Source: Nonomuraea spiralis
GTDB taxonomy: Bacteria; Actinomycetota; Actinomycetes; Streptosporangiales; Streptosporangiaceae
Direction of reading: 5' to 3'
Assembly (NCBI RefSeq): GCF_014648435.1
Contig: NZ_BMRC01000003.1
Coordinates: 1-64,000, forward strand
DNA: 64,000 nucleotides
The notes beneath the pieces were generated by a model. The model was not told the origin of the DNA, ran no database searches, and saw only the letters and a list, made by a program, of their open reading frames with translations. Both the position numbers and the translations under genes were made by a program. Shown piece after piece: positions 44,258 to 53,132 of this stretch; the first letter of the stretch is position 1, and the number at the start of each line of letters is the position of its first letter.

Positions 44258-45448
44258 GTGGCTGCCACGCCCGCTTCTGCATCCGCCGAACCGCTCGACC
44301 TCGACCCGGCCTTCGCCCTGCACCGCGGGGGCAAGCTGGAGGTCCGGTCGACCATTCCCGTCCGCGACGCCGACGACCTGTCGCTCGCCTACACGCCCGG
44401 CGTCGCCCGGGTCTGCACCGCCATCGCCGACAATCCGTCGCTGGTCAACGACTACACCTGGGTCTCCAACGTGGTCGCCGTCGTCACCGACGGCACCGCC
44501 GTGCTCGGCCTGGGCGACATCGGGCCGTCGGCCGCCATGCCCGTCATGGAGGGCAAGGCGCTGCTGTTCAAGGAGTTCGGCAACGTCGACGCCGTACCGA
44601 TCTGCCTCGACTGCACCGACGTCGACGCGCTCGTCGAGACCGTGGTGCGCCTCGCGCCGTCGTTCGGCGGCGTCAACCTGGAGGACATCAGCGCCCCGCG
44701 CTGCTTCGAGGTCGAGGACCGGCTGCGCGAACTGCTCGACATCCCCGTCTTCCACGACGACCAGCACGGCACCGCCATCGTCGCGCTGGCCGCCCTGCAG
44801 AACGCGGCCCGCCTGACCGGCCGCACGCTCGGCGACCTGCGCGCCGTCGTGGCCGGCGCGGGCGCCTCCGGCGTCGCCGTCACCCGCATCCTGCTGGGCG
44901 CGGGCATCGGTGACATCGCGGTCGCCGACTCCAAGGGCATGATCTACGAGGGCCGCGAAGGGCTCAACCCGGTCAAGGAGGCTCTGGCCCGCGAGACCAA
45001 CCGGGCCGGCCACACCGGCTCCACCGAGGACGCCCTGGCCGGCGCCGACGTCTTCCTCGGCCTGTCCGGATCGACCGTCTCCGAGGCGGCCATCGCCTCC
45101 ATGGCCGCCGACTCCATCGTCTTCGCCCTGTCCAACCCCACACCCGAGGTCCATCCCGAGGTGGCCGCCAGGCACGCCAGGGTGGTCGCCACCGGGCGCT
45201 CCGACTTCCCCAACCAGATCAACAACGTCCTGGCCTTCCCCGGCGTCTTCCGCGGCGCGCTCGACGTGCGGGCCACGACCATCACCGAGAACATGAAGGT
45301 GGCCGCCGCCGAGGCGCTGGCCGCCGTCGTCGGCGACGACCTCTCGGCCACGTACGTGATCCCGAGCCCGTTCGACCGGCGGGTGGCCCCCGCGGTGACC
45401 GCCGCCGTGGCCGCCCAGGCCCGTGCCGACGGCGTGGCCCGCGCCTGA
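44258..45448 (+). CDS. NAD(P)-dependent malic enzyme
   Basis: 396-residue decarboxylating malate dehydrogenase of the short bacterial type (no PTA domain). Motifs: YTPGVARVC (catalytic Tyr), GLGDIGPSAAMPVMEGKALLFKEF (with the Lys), the metal-site segment HDDQHGTAI, the Rossmann motif GAGASGVAV and LSNPTPEVHP. It makes pyruvate from malate. GTG start with AGGGG upstream; a strong hairpin follows the gene. Confidence 0.95.
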   Translation: MAATPASASAEPLDLDPAFALHRGGKLEVRSTIPVRDADDLSLAYTPGVARVCTAIADNPSLVNDYTWVSNVVAVVTDGTAVLGLGDIGPSAAMPVMEGKALLFKEFGNVDAVPICLDCTDVDALVETVVRLAPSFGGVNLEDISAPRCFEVEDRLRELLDIPVFHDDQHGTAIVALAALQNAARLTGRTLGDLRAVVAGAGASGVAVTRILLGAGIGDIAVADSKGMIYEGREGLNPVKEALARETNRAGHTGSTEDALAGADVFLGLSGSTVSEAAIASMAADSIVFALSNPTPEVHPEVAARHARVVATGRSDFPNQINNVLAFPGVFRGALDVRATTITENMKVAAAEALAAVVGDDLSATYVIPSPFDRRVAPAVTAAVAAQARADGVARA

Positions 45449-45457
45449 CCATTTCAT

Positions 45458-45483
45458 GAGCGGGGGCCGACCGGCCCCCGCTC
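45458..45483 (+). terminator. Malic enzyme terminator
   Basis: An 11-bp stem GAGCGGGGGCC / GGCCCCCGCTC with a 4-base loop; TTTTC follows a few bases later. It lies 10 bases after the malic enzyme stop. Confidence 0.85.
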
Positions 45484-45723
45484 AGCTGTTTTCGCGCTAC
45501 GTCGCAGGTCGGCGAACATTTCCGTTTTCCCGCCACGTCGTGGGTAGTTGAGTTCCCCGTCCAGGAGAAACGGATCCAGGTCCTGATCCCGAGCAGGGCC
45601 TGCGAAGGGATTGCGATGGAGTTCGCGTGACCTTTGGGAACCGCCAAAAAGCCTTTACACAACGTGCTATAACAAGAGCTCTCTGTAAGGTTGTGGGCGC
45701 CGACTCCTGTGACGAGGAGAGCG

Positions 45724-47082
45724 ATGGAACGCGAGCCTAATCGACTGCTGCAGCAGCTCATCGCAGAGGCGGGCTTCTCCCACAAGGGACTGGCCAGGCG
45801 CCTCAACGATCTGGGAGCCGCGCGTGGCACGCCGGGTCTCAAGTACGACCACAGCTCTGTGCTGCGGTGGATCGGGGGCCAGAAGCCACGGGATCCCGTC
45901 CCGTGCCTGCTCACGGAGATCTTCGCGCTGCGGCTCGGCCGCCCGGTGAGCTCGGAGGACCTGGGCATGCCGACCAACATCACGCCCCTCGATCTCGGTC
46001 AGGAGTTCACGCACACGTGGCAGGAGGGGGTCGCGACCGTGACGGCGTTGTGGCGGGCCGACGTGGAGAGACGGAGGTTTCTGATCGACTCCACCTTCGC
46101 GATCGGAGCCGGCTCCGTAGGAGCCATTCGCTGGCTGACGGCGCCCCCGGAGGGGCGTCCCAGCGGCACCGGCGCGCGCCGGGTGGGCAGGGCCGACATC
46201 GCCGCCATCCACGAGGTGACGCGGTCCTTCGGCGAGCTCGACAACCGCTTCGGCAGCGGCCGGGTGCGTTCGTCGGTCGTGAAGTACCTCGACACGGCCG
46301 TCTCCCCCCTGCTCAAGGACGGCGGCTACGGCGAGTCCACCGGCAGGCAGCTCGCCGCCGCGGCCGCCGAGCTGACCCGCCTGGCCGGCTGGATGGCCTA
46401 CGACATGGAGCAGCACGGCCTCGCCCAGCGTTACCTCATCCAGGCGCTCCGCCTGGCCAGGGGCGCCGACGACCACACCCTGGGCGGCGAGATCCTGGCC
46501 GGCATGGCCCACCAGGCCATCTACATGGGCCAGCCCGCCCACGCCCTCGACCTGGCCAGGGCCGCCCAGCTCGCGGCCCGGCGGGCCGGCGTCGCGACGC
46601 TGCTCGCCTCCGCGCACGTCCTGGAGGCCCACGCCCACGCGGGGCTCGGCGACCCGAAGTCCTGCGGCGGCTCCCTGCACCAGGCCGAGCTCGCCTTCGA
46701 CGCCCGCAGGCCCACCGAGGAGCCTCGCTGGCTCAGCTACTTCGACGAGGCCTACCTGTCGGCCAAGTTCGCCCACTGCTTCCGCGACCTGGGCGAGGGC
46801 GAGCGCACCGTACGGCTGGCGCGCCGCTCCCTCGACATGGACACCCGGTACGTACGGGGGCGCATGTTCAACCTGTCCCTGCTGGCGGCCGGGCTGCTGG
46901 AGTGCGGCGAGCTGGAGGAGGCGTGCCAGGCGGCGGGCAACGCGCTGGCGCTGGCGGGGGAGCTGCAGTCGGCGCGGTCCCGGTCGTACGCGGCGGACCT
47001 GCGGCGGCGGCTGGAGCCCTACAAGAACGAGCGGGCCGTCATGGCACTGCGGGAGCGTACGCGGGAACTCACGTCGGTGTGA
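45724..47082 (+). CDS. NsdA-like regulator (XRE-type N terminus, TPR-like repeats)
   Basis: 452-residue protein. The N-terminal segment (LIAEAGFSHKGLARRLND..YDHSSVLRWIGGQKPRD) is the helix-turn-helix-like region found in Streptomyces NsdA-type regulators of differentiation and antibiotic production. The rest is alpha-helical with TPR-like repeats rich in Ala and Leu (about residues 180-440). GAGGAGAG precedes the ATG. It lies beside the secreted protease-homolog cluster, but is on the other strand and convergent with it. Confidence 0.85.
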   Translation: MEREPNRLLQQLIAEAGFSHKGLARRLNDLGAARGTPGLKYDHSSVLRWIGGQKPRDPVPCLLTEIFALRLGRPVSSEDLGMPTNITPLDLGQEFTHTWQEGVATVTALWRADVERRRFLIDSTFAIGAGSVGAIRWLTAPPEGRPSGTGARRVGRADIAAIHEVTRSFGELDNRFGSGRVRSSVVKYLDTAVSPLLKDGGYGESTGRQLAAAAAELTRLAGWMAYDMEQHGLAQRYLIQALRLARGADDHTLGGEILAGMAHQAIYMGQPAHALDLARAAQLAARRAGVATLLASAHVLEAHAHAGLGDPKSCGGSLHQAELAFDARRPTEEPRWLSYFDEAYLSAKFAHCFRDLGEGERTVRLARRSLDMDTRYVRGRMFNLSLLAAGLLECGELEEACQAAGNALALAGELQSARSRSYAADLRRRLEPYKNERAVMALRERTRELTSV

Positions 47083-47173
47083 CGGCTCCCTGAGTTGAGC
47101 CGCGTGACGCAGGGCTCCGGCACCGGAAGGTGAACGACCTCAGGGGCGTCGTGCCGTCCTGAGGCCGGGTGGC

Positions 47174-47204
47174 GGGCCCCGGGCCGCTTCGGGCGGGCCG
47201 GGGC
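47174..47204. terminator. GC-rich hairpin between convergent genes
   Basis: GGCCCCGG pairs with CCGGGGCC around an inner GCCGC-TTCG-GGCGG hairpin. It lies between the stops of the NsdA-like gene and the first protease homolog and may serve both. No U-tract. Confidence 0.65.
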
Positions 47205-47231
47205 CTCGTCGTCTCCGCTGCTTGAGCTGTA

Positions 47232-48776
47232 CTAGTTGAGCAGTTCGCCGTTCGGGCCGACGATGCTCTTGGTCTCGGCGTAGTTGGCCTTGTTGTAGAC
47301 GTCGGCGACCTCGCCGTCGAAGTAGGCCGAGCTGATGAAGTCGATCCGGTCGTTGCCGTCCTGGTCGTGGAACATGCTCGTCACGCCGTTGACGTAACCG
47401 GTGCGCTTGCCGTTGTCGTACTTCATGAGCCAGGGGCCGCCGTCGGCGCCGCCGGTCATGGAGCACTTGAGCACCTGGTGCTCTTCCACCCGGAAGGTGT
47501 TGACCTGGTAGGTCTTGGTGCCGGTCTTGCCGATGCACCACTTGGGGGTCACGCCGGTGTAGGGCTTGTCGCCGTCGGGGTGCGGGTCACCGGGGTAGCC
47601 GAAGACGGTGACCTTCTGGCCACGCGGCTGGTTCCACGCGAACCCCTGGCCGCCGACCACGTCCCCGAGCCGGCCGGTGTCCTTGGCCATGCCGATGAAG
47701 TAGTGGTCGCGGAAGTAGCGGATCGTCTTGCTCTCCTTGACCCACTGCTTGAGGTAGTAGTGGGTCTCGTACCAGGCGATCTCGTTGCCGTTCTTGTCCT
47801 TGACCGCTTCGATCCAGGCGAGCACCTTGCCCTCGGCCTTGTCGGCCACCAGCTTCTTGTAGGCCTCCTGGCTGATGGCGGTGGGGCCGACCTGCTCGTA
47901 CTGCTCGCCGTTCTTGTTGGTCTCCGTGCTCTTGGGCGCGGCCTCGTACGCCGTCTTGGTCACTTCGACCTTGGTCAGGGTCTTGGCGCCCGCGTAGTCG
48001 TGATTGACCTTCTCCGGAGTGAGATCGAACTCCTTCGACCAGTACGGCCCCTCAGGCCCGTACTTGGCGAACAGCGGCTCGAACTCCTCCTTCTTGATCT
48101 CTTCGTGGTCGACCCACTTGTCTCCGGCCCAGTCGGAGAAGGCTCCCTTGTCGACTTCCTTGCGGCCGGCCAACGAGAAGCCGTTGTGCACCGCCACGAA
48201 CGCGAAGTCGCCGTCGTAGTCGTCGTAGGTGTCGAGGTCGTAGGCCGTGAAGGCGTAGGCGCCGGCGTAGACACCCCAGGGAGCCTTGCCCTGGTAGTAG
48301 CCGGGCACGAAGACCCACTTGGAGTAGACGTCCTTGCCGGTCTCGTAGACGCAGTGGCCGGCGGTGGCGACGAGGTTGCGGTAGCGGGCCTGGATGGAGG
48401 TGGCCGAGCACCAGCGGTAGCGGCCCGCGCTGTCGACGAAGAAGACCTTGCCGATCGTCTTGGGCAGGTTGACGTTCTTGCTGGCGGAGGGCTTCGGCGT
48501 GCCCGTGGGGGCGGTCAGGCCGGGCTTGCCGTCGGGGGCGCCGTCCTTGCTCTGCGTGGCGACCAGCTTGGAGACATTCTTGGCGTCCCAGTGGTACTGC
48601 GTCGCCTTGCGCAGGGCCGCGCCGTTCGCGCCCAGCCAGAACTTGGCGGCGCTGTACGCGTCGGCGGGCTTCGGCATGAGGTTGTCGCTGACCCAGCTGG
48701 GGACGGCGCTGGAGGGGTGGGCAAGCAGGGCGGCGCTCAAGCCGGCGGCGGCGAGGGGGATGAGCAGGCGCTTCAA
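47232..48776 (-). CDS. Secreted trypsin-fold protein, catalytic Ser replaced by Asp (paralog 1)
   Basis: Predicted 514-residue exported member of the S1 (chymotrypsin-like) fold. A short signal peptide (MKRLLIP..LLAHPSSA) is followed by a pro-like segment, then the conserved WCSATS..ATAGH141C and the Asp190 strand DGDFAFVAV. The Ser loop reads GGAD445GGPW, so the nucleophile Ser is Asp (codon GAC). About 165 residues are inserted between the Asp strand and GRLGDVVGGQGFAWN. With His and Asp kept but Ser lost, peptidase activity is not expected. I chose TTG 48776 because GGAG lies six bases upstream and all long paralogs share it; GTG 48788 is the alternative. Unlike three paralogs it has no Crp-type palindrome upstream. 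Confidence 0.85.
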   Translation of the reverse strand: MKRLLIPLAAAGLSAALLAHPSSAVPSWVSDNLMPKPADAYSAAKFWLGANGAALRKATQYHWDAKNVSKLVATQSKDGAPDGKPGLTAPTGTPKPSASKNVNLPKTIGKVFFVDSAGRYRWCSATSIQARYRNLVATAGHCVYETGKDVYSKWVFVPGYYQGKAPWGVYAGAYAFTAYDLDTYDDYDGDFAFVAVHNGFSLAGRKEVDKGAFSDWAGDKWVDHEEIKKEEFEPLFAKYGPEGPYWSKEFDLTPEKVNHDYAGAKTLTKVEVTKTAYEAAPKSTETNKNGEQYEQVGPTAISQEAYKKLVADKAEGKVLAWIEAVKDKNGNEIAWYETHYYLKQWVKESKTIRYFRDHYFIGMAKDTGRLGDVVGGQGFAWNQPRGQKVTVFGYPGDPHPDGDKPYTGVTPKWCIGKTGTKTYQVNTFRVEEHQVLKCSMTGGADGGPWLMKYDNGKRTGYVNGVTSMFHDQDGNDRIDFISSAYFDGEVADVYNKANYAETKSIVGPNGELLN

Positions 48777-48872
48777 GGGAGGCTCCACGAAGTTGTCAAG
48801 AAGGGTGTCAAAACCCTATCGACCCTCTTGTCACTCTGGTAAGGGTTCGTCTCAGTTTTCGCCAGAAATGGC

Positions 48873-48902
48873 CGAAGGGCCCGGCAGATGCCGAGCCCTT
48901 CG
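48873..48902 (-). terminator. Terminator of paralog 2
   Basis: CGAAGGGC pairs with GCCCTTCG around an inner GGC-AGAT-GCC stem. The same hairpin, almost base for base, follows paralog 3 at 50941. Confidence 0.75.
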
Positions 48903-48957
48903 GGTAAAGCTAAGTCGAGCGGAGGTTTGGACCCTCAGCCCAGGATCATTCCGAAGA

Positions 48958-50583
48958 TCAGCTGTCGGCCTTCGGGATGATGCTGCCCGACCACACGTTC
49001 GCCGCGGCGGCGTAGACCGAGTTGGTCTCACCGTCGAAGTACGGCGAGGACATGTAGTCCCAGCGGTCGTTGTTGTCCGTGTCGTACAGAACGCTGGTCA
49101 CGCCGTTGACGTAGCCCATGCGCTTGGCGTTGCTGTACTTGAGGAGCCACGGGGCGCCGTTGTAGCCGCCGGTGACGGCGCACTTCAGCGAGATGTGCTC
49201 TTCGATCTTCAGGCTCGGAACCTTGGTGGCCTTCGCACCGGTCTTGCCGTAGCACCACTTCGGCGTAACGCCGGAGTAGGGCTTCGAACCGTCGGGGTGC
49301 TTGGCGTAGGGGTAGCCGAAGGTACGGACGTACTTGCCGGTGGCCTGGTTCCAGGCGAAGCCCTGGCCGCCGACGTTGTCACCGAGGCGACCGGCGTCGG
49401 TCACCGTCACCGACGGGCCGTCGATGATGAAGTAGCCAACGATCTTGAAGTACTCGAGCGAGTCAGCCGGGGTCGCGAACCACTGCTTGACGTAGTACTG
49501 CTGCTTGTACCAGCCACCGTTCTCGGTGGTCACCTTGCCGAGGAACTCGCCCTTGGCCTTCTTGGCCACGAGGTCCTTGTACTCGGACTCGGAGATGGCA
49601 ACCTTGGAGAGGTTGACCGGCTTGCCGTCGCCCTGCAGGTCCTTGCAGTTGCTGATGACGAGGCACTTCTCGCCGTTCAGCTGCGCGTTGGAGCCGTTCG
49701 CAGCCTTGTTGTAGTCGAACTCGGTCACCTCGATGCCACCAAGGGCCTTGACCTCGCCGGCGGCGGGGGTGTAGTCCTTGGCAACCTTCTTGGCCGCGCC
49801 CTTGACGGTCTTGGAGGTGAAGGGACCCTCGGGACCGTACTTCGCCACACCGGCGTCGTACTCGTCCTTCGTGATCTTCTCGAGCTTGACGTCCTTCTCG
49901 CCCTTGTAGGCCTCGAACTCGGCCTTGTCAACCTGCTTGGTCGACGGGCCGTTGCCCTTGAGGTTCACACCGTTGTAGACGGTGACGAACGCGTAGTCGC
50001 GGTCGAAGTCCTCGTAGTTCGAGAAGTCGTAGTGCGTGAAGGCCTGCTTGCCGACGTAGACGCCCCACGGAGCCTTGCCCTGGTAGTAACCCGGGACGAA
50101 CACCCAGCGGGAGACGACCTCGTCGTTGGCGGCGATGTCGTACACGCAGTGACCAGCCGTCGCAACCAGGTTGCGGTAGTTCGACTGGATCGAGGTGCCG
50201 GAGCACCAGTACAGCTTGCCGTCGCGGCCCTCGAAGAACACCTTGCCGATGGACTTCGGCAGGTTCACGTTCTGCGACTTGACCGTGGTGGTCTTCTCGG
50301 CGCCGATCGGCGGGGTGGAGCCGGGCTTGCCGTCAGCGACGTACCCGCCCTTCTGCACGATCTTCTTGACGTCCTTGTTGTCCCAGTAGTAGGCCGTGGC
50401 CTGCTTCAGGGCAGCGTTGTCGGACTTCATCCAGAAGTTGAGGACCTCAGCGGCCTTCTGCTCGCTGGCAGCGAGAGCGGCGGCGTCGACGTCCGGGTCG
50501 GCCTGGGCGGCACCGGCGAGACCGGCAGCCAGCAGACCGGTGGCCAGCAGGGCACCACCGGCGGGGAGGAGGATGCGCTTCAA
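48958..50583 (-). CDS. Secreted trypsin-fold protein, catalytic Ser replaced by Asn (paralog 2)
   Basis: Predicted 541-residue exported S1-fold protein. The signal peptide is MKRILLPAGG..GLAGAAQA. Catalytic His145 (ATAGHC) and Asp196 (DRDYAFVTV) are present, but the Ser loop reads GGYN475GAPW: nucleophile Ser is Asn and the second Gly of GGP is Ala. A 195-residue insertion between YNG and GRLGDNVGG contains two related segments, ITKDEYDAGVAKYGPEG (from 237) and ISESEYKDLVAKKAKGE (from 330). TTG start with AAGGAG five bases upstream. A perfect Crp-type palindrome lies about 275 bases upstream of that start. Probably a non-catalytic binding or regulatory protein. Confidence 0.86.
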   Translation of the reverse strand: MKRILLPAGGALLATGLLAAGLAGAAQADPDVDAAALAASEQKAAEVLNFWMKSDNAALKQATAYYWDNKDVKKIVQKGGYVADGKPGSTPPIGAEKTTTVKSQNVNLPKSIGKVFFEGRDGKLYWCSGTSIQSNYRNLVATAGHCVYDIAANDEVVSRWVFVPGYYQGKAPWGVYVGKQAFTHYDFSNYEDFDRDYAFVTVYNGVNLKGNGPSTKQVDKAEFEAYKGEKDVKLEKITKDEYDAGVAKYGPEGPFTSKTVKGAAKKVAKDYTPAAGEVKALGGIEVTEFDYNKAANGSNAQLNGEKCLVISNCKDLQGDGKPVNLSKVAISESEYKDLVAKKAKGEFLGKVTTENGGWYKQQYYVKQWFATPADSLEYFKIVGYFIIDGPSVTVTDAGRLGDNVGGQGFAWNQATGKYVRTFGYPYAKHPDGSKPYSGVTPKWCYGKTGAKATKVPSLKIEEHISLKCAVTGGYNGAPWLLKYSNAKRMGYVNGVTSVLYDTDNNDRWDYMSSPYFDGETNSVYAAAANVWSGSIIPKADS

Positions 50584-50615
50584 GGTAACTCCTTGCGCTG
50601 TCGTGGAACGCCTCT

Positions 50616-50641
50616 TGCGTCCCATGCGTCAGTAAAGGGAT
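50616..50641 (-). repeat. 26-bp leader block identical to 52674-52699
   Basis: The sequence around GCGTCCCATGCGTCAGTA and the following AAAGGGAT is identical upstream of paralogs 2 and 3. Flanking bases are also similar over about 70 bases. It is either a relic of recent duplication or a conserved leader element. Confidence 0.8.
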
Positions 50642-50858
50642 AGCCAGGAACATACAGTGTCGATCTTGAAATCCGGTAGCCGCTTTGAAAGGAAAAGATG
50701 CGGCATGTCGGGCGTTATCGTTCTGTGATGTTTAGGCGCCCAGTGCGCAGGAGTTCGGTGAAGCCGGGCTTGACGCTGTTTGCCCTGATCAACATAAAGA
50801 AGATGTCAGTGGTACAACGGTGAGTGTCATGCGCGCTTGATCCGGTTCGCCAGAGAGG

Positions 50859-50874
50859 TGTGACGCAGATCACA
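50859..50874. promoter_or_regulatory. Crp-type palindrome upstream of paralog 2
   Basis: TGTGACGCAGATCACA, perfect TGTGA-N6-TCACA. It lies in the intergenic region upstream of the minus-strand protease homolog. Confidence 0.75.
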
Positions 50875-50940
50875 TTGGGTTGATGGCACCGATTCGGCGC
50901 CGCGTGCGTCCAAACGCCTTCACTTTCCGGCCCGGAAAGG

Positions 50941-50972
50941 CTGAAGGGCCCGGCGGATGCCGAGCCCTTCAG
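50941..50972 (-). terminator. Terminator of paralog 3
   Basis: CTGAAGGGC pairs with GCCCTTCAG around the same inner stem as the hairpin at 48873. It lies about 50 bases after the stop of paralog 3. Confidence 0.75.
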
Positions 50973-51021
50973 TGACTAACGGTTCGTACGAACGGTCAGG
51001 ACCGGTCGTCCCGAGCCGTCA

Positions 51022-52638
51022 TCAGACGATCTTGCCGGACCAAACGTTGGCAGCGGCCTTGTAGACGACGTTCGTCTCACCGTCGAAGTACGGCGAGGAG
51101 ATGTAGTCCACGCGGTTGTTGCCGTCCTGGTCGTTGAAGGTGCTGGTGACACCGTTCAGGTAGCCCAGGCGCTTGGCGTTGCTGTACTTGAGGAGCCAAG
51201 GACCACCGTCGGCGCCCTCGGTCATGGCGCACTTGAGCGCCACGTGCTCCTCGATCTTCTTGGCGGCCGAACCGACCAGCTTCTTGGTGGTCTTGCCGTA
51301 GCACCACTTCGGCGTGATGCCGGTGTAGTTCTTGTGGCCGTCAGGGTGCGCCGAGGCCGGGTAGCCGAAGACGCGGACGTCCTTGCCGGTGGGCTGGTTC
51401 CACGCGAAGCCCTGGCCACCGACGTTGTCACCGAGGCGACCGGCGTCCTTCACCGCGACCGAGGGGCCCTCGACGACGAAGTAGCCGACGACCTTGTAGT
51501 ACTTGATCTGGTCGGCGTCGGTCTTGACCCACTGCTTGACCCAGTACTGGGTCTTGTACCAGCCGCCGTTCTTGGTCTCGATCTTGCCGAGGTACTCGCC
51601 CTTGGCCTTCTTGGCGGCCAGGTCCTTGTACTCGGCCTCGGAGATCGCGACCGTCACGCCACTCTGACCCTTGGCCTTCGTCGGGTCCGAGAGCGAGATC
51701 TGGCAGATCGTCGGGCACTGCTCGCCGTTGACGAGAGCGTCCGTGCCCTTGGGGGCCTTGTTGTAGTCGTACTCGGTGACCTCGCGACCCGTGAGGATCT
51801 TGGTCTCGCCGGCCGCGGGCTTGTAGTCCTGGCCGACGTTGCTCACGCTGCCCTTGACGACGTCGAAGGCGTAAGGGCCCTCGGGACCGTACTTGGCCAC
51901 GCCGGCCTCGTACTCGTCCTTCGAGATCTCCTCGACCTTTACCTTCTTCTCGCCCTTGTAGGCCTCGTACTCGCTCTTGTTGACCTGCTTGACCGCAGGT
52001 CCGCTGCCCGTGAGCTGGACGCCGTTGTACACGGTCACGAACGCGTAGTCGCGGTCGTAGTCCTCGTACACGTCGAAGTCGTAGTGGGTGAAGGCCTGCT
52101 TGCCCACGTAGATGCCCCACGGGGACTTGCCCTGGTAGTAACCGGGGACGAAGACCCACTTGGACATGACATCGGCGTTGGCGCCGACGTCGTAGACGCA
52201 GTGGCCGGCCGTGGCGACCAGGTTGCGGTACTTCGACTGGAGCGAGGTGGCGGAGCACCACTTCTTCTCGCCCTTGCCGTTGACGAAGAACACCTTGCCG
52301 ATGGTCTTCGGCATGTTGACGTTCTGCGTCTTGGCGGTGGTCTTCTTCTCCTCACCAATCGGGGCGGTGGTCCCCGGCTTGGTGTCGGCGCTGTAGCCGC
52401 CCTTGCTCTGCAGCTTGGCGACGTCGGTCTTGTCCCAGACGTTGGACTCGGTGGCGGCCTTGAGGGCGGCACCGTTGTTCTCGGCCCAGAACTGGGAGAT
52501 CGCCTTCGCGTTGGCCGCGCTCGCCGCCATCGCGTCGGTGGAGATGTCGCTGTCGGCCGAGGCCGTACCGGCGAGGCCGGCGGCCAGGAGGCCGGTAGCC
52601 AGGATGGCGCCACCGGCGGGGATGAGGATGCGCTTCAA
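51022..52638 (-). CDS. Secreted trypsin-fold protein, catalytic Ser replaced by Asp (paralog 3)
   Basis: Predicted 538-residue exported S1-fold protein, the closest relative of paralog 2. The signal peptide is MKRILIPAGG..GTASA. His146 and Asp197 are in place (ATAGHC, DRDYAFVTV), but the Ser loop reads EGAD477GGPW. The 195-residue insertion repeats the pattern ISKDEYEAGVAKYGPEG (from 238) and ISEAEYKDLAAKKAKGE (from 332). TTG start with AAGGAG eight bases upstream; an ATG at 52683 is the alternative but would add a non-signal N terminus. A Crp-type palindrome lies upstream. Inactive as a peptidase by the sequence; role unknown. Confidence 0.86.
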   Translation of the reverse strand: MKRILIPAGGAILATGLLAAGLAGTASADSDISTDAMAASAANAKAISQFWAENNGAALKAATESNVWDKTDVAKLQSKGGYSADTKPGTTAPIGEEKKTTAKTQNVNMPKTIGKVFFVNGKGEKKWCSATSLQSKYRNLVATAGHCVYDVGANADVMSKWVFVPGYYQGKSPWGIYVGKQAFTHYDFDVYEDYDRDYAFVTVYNGVQLTGSGPAVKQVNKSEYEAYKGEKKVKVEEISKDEYEAGVAKYGPEGPYAFDVVKGSVSNVGQDYKPAAGETKILTGREVTEYDYNKAPKGTDALVNGEQCPTICQISLSDPTKAKGQSGVTVAISEAEYKDLAAKKAKGEYLGKIETKNGGWYKTQYWVKQWVKTDADQIKYYKVVGYFVVEGPSVAVKDAGRLGDNVGGQGFAWNQPTGKDVRVFGYPASAHPDGHKNYTGITPKWCYGKTTKKLVGSAAKKIEEHVALKCAMTEGADGGPWLLKYSNAKRLGYLNGVTSTFNDQDGNNRVDYISSPYFDGETNVVYKAAANVWSGKIV

Positions 52639-52673
52639 GGGAACTGCTCCTTGGTCTGTCGTGGGTCGCAACA

Positions 52674-52699
52674 TGCGTCCCATGCGTCAGTAAAGGGAT
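52674..52699 (-). repeat. 26-bp leader block identical to 50616-50641
   Basis: Second copy of the identical block described for paralog 2; it lies just upstream of the TTG start of paralog 3. Confidence 0.8.
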
Positions 52700-52907
52700 T
52701 GCAAGGAACATAGCGCGGTGATCTCCGCAGGTGGAAGCCGTTCTGAGGGGGTCGGTAAGCCCCTGTTTCGCCGTTACCATCCTGTTATCTGTCAGAGGCT
52801 TGAGCGTGATGTTATCGGAAGGAGGCGTTTTTCCTGGGTAGGTAGGAGGTTTGACGGATGGGAGGAAAGTTCCGTTAGTGACTCGTCACCCTCCGTGGTC
52901 AGTTGAA

Positions 52908-52923
52908 TGTGATTCAGATCACA
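52908..52923. promoter_or_regulatory. Crp-type palindrome upstream of paralog 3
   Basis: TGTGATTCAGATCACA, perfect TGTGA-N6-TCACA. The inner bases partly match the site of paralog 2 (CAGA before TCACA in both). Confidence 0.75.
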
Positions 52924-53132
52924 GGAACCAGAATTGGCCCCCATCCGTCTAAATCCGTCCCCTGTTCACAGGTGATCTTCAGGTTCGCGTCAGAACCCCT
53001 CAGGATTCGAGAATCTGGGCGAGTTCGGGTGCGACTGGAGGCGGCGTGAGGGGTTACCGTTTGTGCTGTTTGTCTGTTTTTGGGCATGACGGAGTACGCC
53101 GCAGGTGGCCCTGGGCGTCGGCGAGGAGGGCT

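Larger units (their letters stand above)
50584..51021. other. Regulatory and terminator region between paralogs 2 and 3
   Basis: About 440 bases without a gene. It holds the 5' leader of paralog 2 (including a 26-base block shared with paralog 3), a Crp-type palindrome and the terminator hairpin of paralog 3. TATGTT on the minus strand, 5-10 bases before the shared block in both genes, could be a -10 element; no good -35 is seen. Confidence 0.6.
52639..53132. other. Upstream region of paralog 3
   Basis: About 490 bases without a convincing gene. It contains the shared leader block, a GTGAC-TC-GTCAC inverted repeat (52878-52889) and a perfect Crp-type palindrome (52908-52923). The remaining 200 bases up to the IMPase stop show nothing I can name. 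Confidence 0.55.
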
